DNA of 64,000 nt from Moniliophthora roreri (taxonomy: Eukaryota > Basidiomycota > Agaricomycetes > Agaricales > Marasmiaceae). The stretch lies in contig LATX02000018.1 of assembly GCA_001466705.2 (NCBI GenBank), positions 28,340 through 92,339 of the forward strand. The letters run 5' to 3'. The position numbers and the translations under genes are program-made. Positions 1 to 9,683 of the stretch are shown here, one piece after another. Within the stretch, counting starts at the first letter, position 1; the number at the start of each line of letters is the position of its first letter. A model generated the notes under the pieces. It was not told the origin of the DNA. It saw only the letters and a list, made by a program, of their open reading frames with translations, and ran no database searches.

Positions 1-2139
1 ACCACGCTGCTACCTCTGGCGGCGTTTCCCAAGAGCAGCAAAAGTTATGGCTGCATTTTCAGCTATGGCCAAATGTTCGAGGCAAAGATGAGGAATGGAC
101 GGAACACCTTGCAGACGTTTTCACCGACCTATACGAAGCCCTTTTGGACGCAGAGGTTGACGATGCAATCGTTGATGATGCGATAGCTCAAACAGCAACA
201 GAAATACTCACAGTCTTGGGCGAACCGGCGAGAGTATTCATCGCTCTTGACGAGGCCAATGTCGCAGCAAACAAGTGCGAGCAGGCATTCCGGGACGAGG
301 ATGGCAATTATTATCCGTTACTCAAGGCCATCTTGAAAGCATGGCAAGAGCATCTAAAGGATTTGCCGTTCGTCTTTGTTGTCGCAGGAACAGAAATTCC
401 TTCGCAGCATTTCGTCAACGATAACGAGTGGGCAAGTTCCGTTTGGTGCTCTAACACAGGAGGTTTTGATGATCAGGAGTGTCAGCGACGTTATGTCCAA
501 CAATTCTTGCCGAACGAACTCTGGGAATCTATCGGGGACCTTCTCACACAACGTATGTGGAAATGGACTCGAGGAAGGTTGGCAGATTCATCTCTCAACC
601 ATTCTAGATCTAATGTTGACATCGGTCAGACATCGATTCACAGCCGCTTACCTTGCGGTTCTATTGGAGCATAGCTATGCAAAACCTCTCAGCTACCTGG
701 ACATGTTCATAGAGAAGGGGACTGGGCTTTTACCGCTCGATGTCCATTATGACATACCACTGCCCTGCGATATCTTGCCTTATGATCGATTGGACTTTAC
801 CACGATGGAAATAGGTGGGTAGAGCTCATCATTTGCGGTGGAAGCTTGTCTGATACTTCGTTTAGATAGAAAACTCCGTTCTTACGTTCATCTCGCCTTG
901 ATGGATGCCTTTTTATCATTGACGAATCCAGGATATTCTATTAGTGCTATCAAACTCGTCAACGAGGGAATGGGTCGTTTTACCGATACACGGTGTTCGC
1001 ATATCGTCGTCGACGAACCGCTCGTAATTGCTCGAGCCGTGACGTGGTTCTCTGGCGACGAGGAAGACATTTGGTTCCATGGTGATAAGAGAGAAACGCC
1101 CGCGTCGATACTCAATTATCAGTACTTCATTGACCATCTCGTCGATCCAGGAATGGCACCACGACATCCACCCGCATATCTAGCGTTTGCATTGGCACTC
1201 GTTTTCAGTAGAAGTCGTCGGGTATCGGATATCCTCGCACTCTCCAAACCTGTTCCAATATGGTCAAGGCGTAACGCCAACATCATGGTTCTGAAACAAG
1301 TTGGTGACGGTGTGATGGAAAGTCCAGTACGGCGCGTAGACCGCATCCACCGGACGCTTGTCACCTATTCGACCACACTTGCCGATACGCTGTCATGGAT
1401 GAGACACCACCACCGGACACCATTCTGCATCCATGTGACAGAAACTACCGCTACCCTCATTTTCATCGTCAAACTTTCGAATAACACTCGCTTTTGGGCC
1501 ATCATGCGAGTCCTTCATTCGTTAGCAGACGAAGATGTCGCTACCAAAATTCGGGATACTGCACATGATCTACAAGCAGAAAACCTCTTCCGAGAGCCGG
1601 CAAGTTTCTTGTTCATTCTGCTATCTGTCATCTCTTGACGTTGCTTCCAGGACACCGACAAACCATCTTCAGATATTTTAGACGCTCTGGACTCGCTTCC
1701 CAGTATCTGCTCCCAGGTTTGCCCGCATGGGATCTTACCGGTCATCGCAGTCCTCAAGAAAGACATAGAGGACATAAAACCAGGTGTTCTCAATGGATCT
1801 GACTCTTCCCGTGTCGCACTTGTCAGACTTGACGAGCTCAGTCAAGCGTTGGATCTATTTCCCCAAGAGCAAATAGTCGAGCGGATCATTAACGCAATTA
1901 CCAAGGATCCAGAGAAGGCCGAGGAAGAAGCTAAGAAAGAGGTCGAAGAAACGACGACTTGGACCAAGGTACATGCAGGCAAGGCGCGAGTTTCTGCCTC
2001 GAATCAATCCAAATTCAGACGCCCTCGAGGTTCGGGCATTGTACAACGTGATATGCAGGCGTCTGGGCCGTCTCATGCAACTGCTTTGGGGACCTCACGA
2101 TATAACTTGAGGCCGCGGAAAAAGTGCAAAACTCGCTAG
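1..2139 (+). CDS. Crinkler-like P-loop NTPase, 5'-truncated by the window (paralogue 1)
   Basis: The 5' part, including any Walker A loop, lies outside the window. The visible frame begins near base 30 and runs through an acidic helix to a Walker B-type strand (VFIALDEANVAA, about 234-270) and a sensor-like strand (FVFVVAGTEIP). After MWKWTRGR (about 550-580) an intron leads to a helical region (RHRFTAAYLAVLLEHSY). A second large exon (about 865-1637) and a final exon (about 1652-2139) follow. The tail is Lys/Arg-rich and ends in RYNLRPRK, a likely nuclear-localisation signal. The order NTPase, helical middle, nuclease-position region, basic tail matches the Crinkler-type NTPase-REase proteins expanded in fungi. 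In this copy the nuclease position reads LIFIVKLSNNTRFWAIMRV, with no clear QxK. It is closely similar to the inverted gene at 9684-12393. Family assignment is inference from architecture; activity is unknown. Confidence 0.6.
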
Positions 2140-2257
2140 TATTTCCTTCCCATTAAATCTTTGTAGTTCTTATTTTAATATTATTATTCCTTTGCTTTTA
2201 CATTTCTGGGTTTTGCTGCTTATATCAACTGGCCTCGGCGAGGATGAAGCAACATTC

Positions 2258-2790
2258 AGCGTTCTGTCAGCTCGCCTTGTATACGTACACCGACATACAA
2301 TCTGGGTATCTTTTGAAATGGCTATTGTAATTGAAAGCAATGTACACGATATCTACAAGTCCAGTAATACATAGTCTAGAGATCAATTCTAATCGAGGTC
2401 CATATCATCGCTTCCTTGCAATCCACCTTTCAATTGGTCCCTAGCTTCCGCCTTTGATGCCAATCTCGGCCCATTTGTAGGTTGTCCGTCTCTTCTCTTT
2501 GGGTTTAACCTTGGCCGGTTGGCTTGCACGCACTTTAGTCTTGTCTCGTACTACTGGCCTTCGACTCTGAGTAATCACGGGCTGGGGCTGAATTTCCGAA
2601 CTTGATCCAGGCTGGGACGGGGCGGTCGTGGCGTTGCGGGAGTCAATATCCATGGCGACAGCTCCGGATAGCTGAGGTCCAGCGCTACCTGGGCTTCGGC
2701 TCTGCATACCCATCCGAGATACAGTACCCACGAGCGACGATGATACAGATGAGGACCTGTTGACATATAGTCCCAAATTGTTTCCACCGC
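2258..2790 (-). pseudogene. Truncated duplicate of the 3' end of the adjacent Crinkler-like gene
   Basis: This stretch repeats, in the same orientation, the 3' coding end plus 3' flank of the gene at 2941-6488. Shared protein features include the run QPQPVITQSR, the KTKVRASQ motif and the acidic end DMDLD (versus NMDVD in the intact gene). Shared flanking DNA includes the stretch GTAATTGAAAGCAATGTACA. Between TTYK and the end the copy has lost the FEKEKD..RKSARLASK segment, so its frame ends early (TTYKWAEIGIKGGS). It has no start or NTPase part and is best read as a relic of a tandem duplication. Confidence 0.7.
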
Positions 2791-2940
2791 ACGATGAAGC
2801 GATGTCAAGTGTTCTGTCAGCTCGCCTTATACATCAGCATGCAAAGTGTATATCTTTTGGAACGGTTATTGTAATTGAAAGCAATGTACACAGTATCTCC
2901 AAAGTATAGAGTCCAGTAATGCATACTCTAGAGATCAATC

Positions 2941-5900
2941 CTAGTCGACGTCCATATTGTCACTTCCTTGCGATTCACCTTTCGCTTTGCCTTTAACTTG
3001 CACCTTTGACGCCAACCTCGCAGATTTCCTTGGAGTTGGCATCAATGTCGAAACCATGGCAGGCTGCTTCCCTTTTCTCATCCCGGAAACATCTTTCTCC
3101 TTCTCAAATTTATAGGACGTCCGTCTCCTCTCTTTGGACTTAGTTTTGGCGGACTGGCTTGCACGCACTTTAGTTTTACCTCGTACCACTGGCCCTCGAC
3201 TCTGCGTAATCACGGGCTGGGGCTGAATTCCCGAACTTGGCCCAGCCTGAGACGGAGCGATATCCGTGCTTGAGGATTGGATGGGGAACAAGGTAGTTGG
3301 AGGAGCGGTGATCGAACGACTGTTGTCGTCTATTTCCATGCCTCCATCACTAATCTGTCCTCTAGAACCAGAAGCAGTTCCAGGGACATAAAGGTGCTGA
3401 CTTTCAAACGGGACCTGACTACCGATCTCAATGCTGTAGTCCACCTCTCCACCGGACTCTGATTCTTGACTCTGCGCATCTTCCTCCTGACTTTGCGTTG
3501 ATTGTCCATGATAAGTGCTAGGGCCCGCTATGATTTGAGACGAGGTATCATGGACCTCCCCGAATGCAAGCGTCCTTCTCCTCCGCTCACATTCCATGAG
3601 AATATCGGTCGGAGAAAGCGCTGCTGTGAGATTTACGAATGCATGTCGGTTCAAGCATGCCAGAGGATGTCCGTCCTCCCGATCTGCATCTTTCCAGTCC
3701 CTTTTATGGGTCACGAACCTCTGCAAGTCGGTAATTGCTGGCCAGGATGCGACAACACGCAAGCAACTGTAAGTACCAGCGACCTCGGGAGGGGCACGCT
3801 TTGGTAGGCCGCGCATGGCACTTAAGATGTCGTCGCGTTTCTTTTTACGCTCGGCAGCACCTCCATCGCCATTGCTGCCTTGTTTCTGGTTCGAAAAGTC
3901 AATCATGAGCTACGTATCTGCCGCTTTTTTCGTTACTCACCTTGTCTGACACCTTCTGGTTTGACCTAGGAATGATCTCCTCCGACAGGTGGAGTCGATC
4001 ATCAACGTCTGCCTGCAGACTTAGTGATCAGTTCAGTTATCTACATAGACCAGGAAGATTTTTTACCTTATATAGGCTGAAACGCCTTGGGGTAGTGGTA
4101 TCGATGGCTGCGCTCAGGACACCAAGATCGAGATAGAGTAGTCTTGGGTCCGCGTACTCGGGAATGTTGTGAGGTTGATCTGGATAGAGAGCCTCACCCG
4201 AATGGTACTTGGCTTGAACGGCCACCCATAGATAGCATTCTGGCTCGTCGTGAGTGCTGTCAAGTTTCAGGACGAACATGATATCTCCTGCCGCGGAGTT
4301 ATCCGGAAAATAAAATGGTTCGGTGTATTGAAATCGCAACCAACGTCCAAATTCTCCTTTGGGATCTCTGCGGTTGTGGGCTCTGCCCAGGCTGCTTACG
4401 CAGCCCAGTATTTGTCCACGACTTCCCTCCTGGGCGGAAATCTTGGTGACCCCTTCCTCGTAGTAAACCTCGTTAGTTGATGGTCGGATGTAGGATTTCA
4501 GCGCAACCAGCTTTGCCCTGCGTCTGGCTAATGGATGCTGGTTCATAAAATCGAATATGTTTTGAAGTGGAGTGAATTCGGAGAATGCCATTGAAAAGTA
4601 GTGTGCAAGGTAATGCTCAAAACCATTTGACGGATTCGAGGCATTGTGGAGCTCGATGGAATCGCAGATGTGTCCGTAGAAGGAGGTACACCCGTCGTTC
4701 TTGTTGGGATTGGTCCAAGCAAGACATGCGAGTAGCATCAGACGCTCGTCCATCTTGACAGATGATTCAAAAGAAGGTACTCGGGCGAAGCCCAGCTGCA
4801 GTAGTCGATTCCCATCTGTACCCAGAAGCTGCGTCACGGTCGACTTGAGGAAGTATTCGTAAACAGCTTTGATCACGACCTTACGAAACTCGCTTTCTAG
4901 GACACACGTCAAATTTATTATGGTAATTGAAACGAGTCAAGTAGATCACTTACTATCAGCACCTTGGAGTTTGCGAAAATCGATGACATCAACAGTCATT
5001 ATATGGGAAACCTGATTCGGAATCGGGAATGGAGATTCTGGGAAAAGGTCAGAGTCGTAATCAAGTGGTTCAAAGTTGCCCGTGGTCTTAAGGAACAGGT
5101 TCAAGAGTTCATGAGGCCTGTGATAGCAGTTTTCCAACAAGCAAGTGAGGAAGGATGCTGTAAGCCGATAACTGCAAATAACACATGAGCAGAGAGAAGG
5201 TAGTTGATCCTGGGTCCGCACTTACCGTCCACGCAGCCAGTGCCACATCCTGTCCAACAGTCTTCTTCCGGAATCAGTGTTAAGGATTTCAACTGGCACA
5301 TATCTGGCAACGTAACTCTCCTGCTGCTCCCGCAAGTCGAAGGCTCCAGTGGCACTTGATTTTGCAAATGTGTGGCTGTGATGCTTGAGAGAAGCAGAAC
5401 TGACTGCTTCCGTCAAACCTTGTACAGACACACCAGTTCCGGTCACTACGAAGCTTGTATAAAGGTCTTGAGTGTGTGAGTTTAGGTGTGTTGTCCAGTC
5501 AAAGACAAGCTCTCGCAATACTGGCCTCCACTCGACGCTCCTCGCCGAAATGAATGAATAGGAGTGAAGGGAGGATGCCTCCTGAGCCTCATCAATGACT
5601 ATGTAGAAGTGCCGGCGTCCACTATGTTTTGCTAGTTTCTGGCGAACCGAATTGCGAGCGCGCTTGATCTCCTTCTCGAGTAATTCCGGCGAGTCGCTAG
5701 CAAGCGCTTCCGTCAAGGAAGAGAAAACGTCATTGTAATCGGAATGCAGAATATTGGGATAAAGCTGGAGGTGAAGCCACCTCTGGATGTATTGTGACAT
5801 GTCTCCTTGGCCGTGCTGCTGCATATGTATTTCCATCGACTGGAGGAATTGATTGAAGATGGTGAGGCGCGCCAGTAGAACTTCGCTGAACCTCACATTG

Positions 5901-6488
5901 GCAATGAGGCGATTTATCTTCAATGCCCCTTTGAAATCTTCACTTCCAAAATCCAGGTTGACGGTGCGCAAGTCTTTCGTGAAATTAGGATCGTTTGGGA
6001 CCTTATCGTGTAAAGCGTTAACGAGATCCTTCGACCCAATAAACGTCCCATCATCTTGACAGACAAAGTAAAACCCCCAATTTCGCGAAAGGCCTTCCAG
6101 GACAATTCTCGTTTTTCCCGAACCCGATACGTTGATAAGTAGCCTGTATAGCTAGGCTATTAGCGATAGTCTGCAAACCAGTACTGGATACTCACGTGTG
6201 TCCATCTGGCACAAAAATCGATTCGAGAGAATCAGAAAGGGAGTCGCTCTCCAACAGTCCCAAATCATGAAACAGCAGGTTTGGTTTTCCCGGGGACCCA
6301 ATGGCAGCCGGCAGTTTGAGGCTGTCGAGAAAACCGCTGACAACCGGGTCCACATTGCGAAACCTCTTGTTTCGTACCCACAAGCCTAGCTTGGCCTCTT
6401 TGAGTCCCGCGACTAGTTGATCCATGTCGGGCTGAACATGTTTTATGAACCGATTGATCTTCGCCGCTAGGCTAGATCCAGTAGCCAT
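2941..6488 (-). CDS. Crinkler-like protein with P-loop NTPase and PD-(D/E)XK-like nuclease domain
   Basis: Start taken at the ATG at 6488; several introns; about 1,000 residues. After about 100 residues comes a Walker A loop (INVSGSGKTR, about 6130-6160). A Walker B-type strand follows (FYIVIDEAQEAS, about 5590-5630), then a sensor-like strand (SFVVTGTGVS) and MWHWLRGR near 5225. The next exons carry a helical region and then GDIMFVLKL followed about 20 residues on by LWVAVQAK (about 4205-4290), the spacing of a restriction-endonuclease-fold D...(Q/E)xK site. The C-terminal exon has an acidic/Ser-rich linker and basic motifs (KTKVRASQ, RKSARLASK) that look like nuclear signals. This order is that of Crinkler (CR) NTPase-REase proteins known in oomycetes and fungi. 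No N-terminal LxLFLAK-type signal is visible, so a nuclear role in the producing fungus is as plausible as secretion. It is a divergent homologue of the two flanking genes. Confidence 0.65.
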
Positions 6489-6874
6489 AATTGGAGCAAA
6501 GGATTGTGGGGGACGATGGCTACGGGTCTTCCGACGAGCGATACGAATAGAAGATATGTATCGAGAACGTGCCAAATGACATCTTATATGCGCATTGACA
6601 CGTGTGAAGCGTATTTAAAGTTTGCCGGCACATTGTGTAGGTCCTTGTTCCTAAAAGTCCTTGTTCCCAAAAGTGAGGATGGCATTGAAGGTCCCGCTTT
6701 GACGTTGTCATCGTGTGAGCTCGGCGTGCTTTGTTCCAAATGGGCCAAACAAATACACTTTGAGATTCATGTGTTTGCCTTACATTTGCGAAAGGAAGCT
6801 TGTGAGCACTGGATGTCTGAAATCATGCTGGGTGCCTCAAGTTGGCCGCGCAGTCTCTTTTGAATAGAGGTAAG
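6489..6874. other. Intergenic spacer between Crinkler-like gene and DUF4484 gene
   Basis: No coding exon seen. It should hold the promoter of the minus-strand Crinkler-like gene and the 3' flank of the DUF4484 gene, whose stop lies at 6875-6877. A near-direct repeat (TCCTTGTTCC..AAAAGT, about 6642-6674) is the only visible structure. Confidence 0.5.
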
Positions 6875-8745
6875 TTAATCGGTGCAAGTTCTATCGAGAG
6901 GTTCTACGCACTTTGGTGTTTTTGAGTATCGAGGCGTCGTGGGAGTTGGGGAAGCTAAAAGTTGCCCATAACGGTCACGCAACCTGTCGACGATGACGTC
7001 GCGATCAACGTTGCCCTGCCACTCGACCACGACATGGCACTTGTACGTCTCATCGATCTGTTCGTCGGTGCTGGCCTCCCCTCGATCCCTTGCCCAAGAC
7101 TACGCACCTGGCCATTCAATGTGAGGTCATCATCACCTTCCAGACGTATGCTGCCCCAATTATCAGCACCGTTGGCGGTGGAGTAGGATGCAGTCGAGTT
7201 GCCTCTCCATGAACCCATCCAAAGTCCAGCACAGACAAGACAGACGTCTTCGTACACTCGCCACACGTCTGTCCAAGCCGTGATGTACTTGGTTTTCAGA
7301 GGATCTGCTGGAGACAAGGGGGCACAGCAACCGTCTCCAGAGTGTGAGTGTGATGTATCAAGTTGGAGAATACGATCTAGTTCGTTCCACTATGAGGATG
7401 TCAGGCATTTATTGACAGCGGGAGTAAAAAAGTTACTGACCAACTTGACGTCGCTCCATGTGAAACGGATCGTCGACAACCGGTGAGTTGGCCCTCGAGA
7501 CGACGTGGGCTGATCGATGGGCCTCGAGGCATGGAAAGTGGGACGTGTTGCCTTATTCGGCGTCGAAGTCGTGAGGTCAATGAGCAAGTCATAATGAGCT
7601 GGTTTTTCGAGGAAAATAGCATCGGTAGTGCCTGCCAGGTAACATTGTCAGTCTGGTAATGGTCCCGGAATTGATATCGATGTACTCACAGGCAATCCAA
7701 CCTCGGCCTGTCTGACTTTCAGCCTGCAGCCTGTCCAGGTCACTCAACGTTATCATCCCGAGGACACTGATGCCTTCTTTATTTTTGCCGGACACCCGTC
7801 CAAAATTGCCACCGCTAGCATCGACTTGGTGCTCATAACAGAAAGTAGCTGCCACCTGGCACAGAATGCATGCTGCTTCCACGGGAGGTAGGGTGTAAAT
7901 GAGGATCCTCTGGCGCCCTATCACATGTTTGTAGAGGGTTAAAGTTGAAGGTCCCAGGATGCGCAGTAGGTGGGGGAGGTGCAGAACGGGATTGGAATGC
8001 GAGTGCGAGTGATCAGCATCAGTCTGCGAAATGAATCAATAAATCCACGCAGCCACAAGCAGGCACTAAATTTTTCTCACTCCATCCAATTCAAAACTCC
8101 AGCCCTTCCATGCGACTTCATCTCCTATACCCGAATCTCTGGTTTTGTGTTCCTCAAAGTAACGGCGCGAAGGTTCCCAGTCTGCTTCTGACGGCTGCAA
8201 CGAGCCAGAAAGCTCCTGGCGCGAGTAGAGCATGGCAATGAGATCCTTGAGGGCAGCTATGTGACACCACGGCTTTGGCCGACTTGACTTTGCTACCAGA
8301 ACCCCGAGAGAAGACAATCGGAATCCTCGTTGACCCTGTTCTGCGGTCTTGACCCTTCGAAAAGCACATACCCCTTGATGACCGTTCTTCGAAAAGTAAC
8401 TGCGCATTCCATTAGCAAAAGTATGATGCGCAAATTTCCAACTTGAACTGACACCACGTCCTGATCAACCAAATGCAAGCCGCTCGGAAGGGTATTAAAT
8501 TCGAGATTATCAAGGTCGACGTCTAAAGATTCTCTGTAAGCCCGAAGAAAGGTTACTACATACACCCAAAACGCACCGTTGCTAGTCTTGAGGGACCAGT
8601 CGATTACATTCCCTCTGGTTGGATGAAATGAGGCATGGAATATCGCGACTAGGTAGTGAGGAGATTTTTTTCAGGAAATGTCCAACCGAAAGCAAGCGAA
8701 GAACAGACCTATATCCTGTGGAAAACGCTGCCTGGATTCGTCCAT
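6875..8745 (-). CDS. DENND11/LCHN-type protein (DUF4484, Anr2-like DENN family)
   Basis: About eight exons. A short first exon (MDESRQ.., from 8745) is tentative. The next reads LVAIFHASFHPTRGNVIDWSLK (8595-8665), the upstream longin-like strand of DENN proteins. It is followed by VDLDNLEFNTLPSGLH, then GHQGVCAFRR..QRGFRLSSLGVLVAKSSRP, then HLPHLLRILGPSTLTLYKHV, GRQRILIYTLPPVEAACILC, and a DUF4484 segment with HYDLLIDLTTSTPNK and RLSTIRFTWSDVKL. The last exon ends in TYKCHVVVEWQGNVDRDVIV and stops at 6875-6877. The family belongs to the DENN module proteins, several of which are Rab exchange factors; the activity of this branch is not established. Every recognised block is open in one consistent splice model, so the gene looks intact. 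It is transcribed away from prefoldin subunit 5. Confidence 0.75.
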
Positions 8746-8844
8746 TGGAGTACGAAATCAACGTCGGAGTGATGCAGAGTGACGGTATCACGCTGTGTCA
8801 TCGCTGTCACGGCTAATAATACTGTGACTAGCTACCGATCCTCC
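8746..8844. promoter_or_regulatory. Short divergent promoter shared by DUF4484 gene and prefoldin 5
   Basis: Only 99 bp separate the proposed ATG of the minus-strand DUF4484 gene from the ATG of the plus-strand prefoldin gene, so 5' UTRs and core promoters must overlap. The interval contains GTGACGGTATCA and CTGTCACGG, an inverted GTGAC/GTCAC pair, but no clear TATA box. Confidence 0.5.
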
Positions 8845-9471
8845 ATGTCGTCCTCTAGTCAGCCTCAGGTTATCAACCTATCGGACCTCGATTTAAGCCA
8901 GCTTGGAGATGTCCGGAGGCAGTTTGAAGAGGTAACTTGGTCTTATCCGTTTGCGATCCGAATACTGACGAGCCCCGACACCAGGAATTGAATCACCTCA
9001 CAAATTCGTTCACGCAATTGAAGCAGGCTCAGGCAAAATTCAGGCAATGCATAGATAATGTCAATGAATTGAAGCCCCAAAATAAGGGTACGTGTACCTC
9101 GATTGCAAGTCCTGCGTGTTGCTAACCATCTCTACAGATAAAACCATTCTTGTCCCTCTCACCAATTCATTATACGTTCCCGGAAATCTTTCGGATCCAG
9201 GACACGTTTTGGTTGATATAGGGACGGGATATTTCGTGAAAAAAGTAGGTTTTGGTCATAGTTGTACCGCGCTTGCCCTGCTGATCCGCTGTTGCAGACT
9301 AGAGCAGAAGCTTTGACTCATTACAAGGCCAAGGTCGAATACATACGGACGAATTTGGAGACTCTGGAGGAGACGATAACGAAGAAACGGGATAATATGA
9401 ATGCTATAATCAATGTAATGCAACAGAAGCTCAAAGCCCAGACTCAAACTACGGGTGCAACAAAGGCATGA
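8845..9471 (+). CDS. PFD5: Prefoldin subunit 5 (GIM5-type)
   Basis: Four exons: 8845-8931, 8985-9087, 9138-9244 and 9298-9471, joined with consistent phase, giving about 156 residues, the usual length for this alpha-class prefoldin subunit. The N-terminal coiled coil (ELNHLTNSFTQLKQAQAKF) is followed by the conserved beta-hairpin block (VPLTNSLYVPG, then GHVLVDIGTGYFVKK) and a C-terminal coiled coil (AKVEYIRTNLETLEETITKK). In eukaryotes the subunit is part of the six-chain prefoldin that passes nascent actin and tubulin to the CCT chaperonin in the cytosol. All introns are short with GT..AG ends. The upstream neighbour is divergent with under 100 bp between start codons. Confidence 0.93.
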
Positions 9472-9683
9472 TGTGCAAGCTATCCATTCATATCCTTTTA
9501 CTTATTCGTGTCGCATCATTGAGTTGGTACCTGAGATCGAAACATTTGACAACGCCACGAACGAAAGCACATTATTCTACACGATAGTAATGCAACAATA
9601 TCCAGAAATGTGAAAGCAAAGGAAAGCAATAGCATCAAATCAAGGTCAGATCATAACTACAAAAATTCAACAGGAAAAGTATA

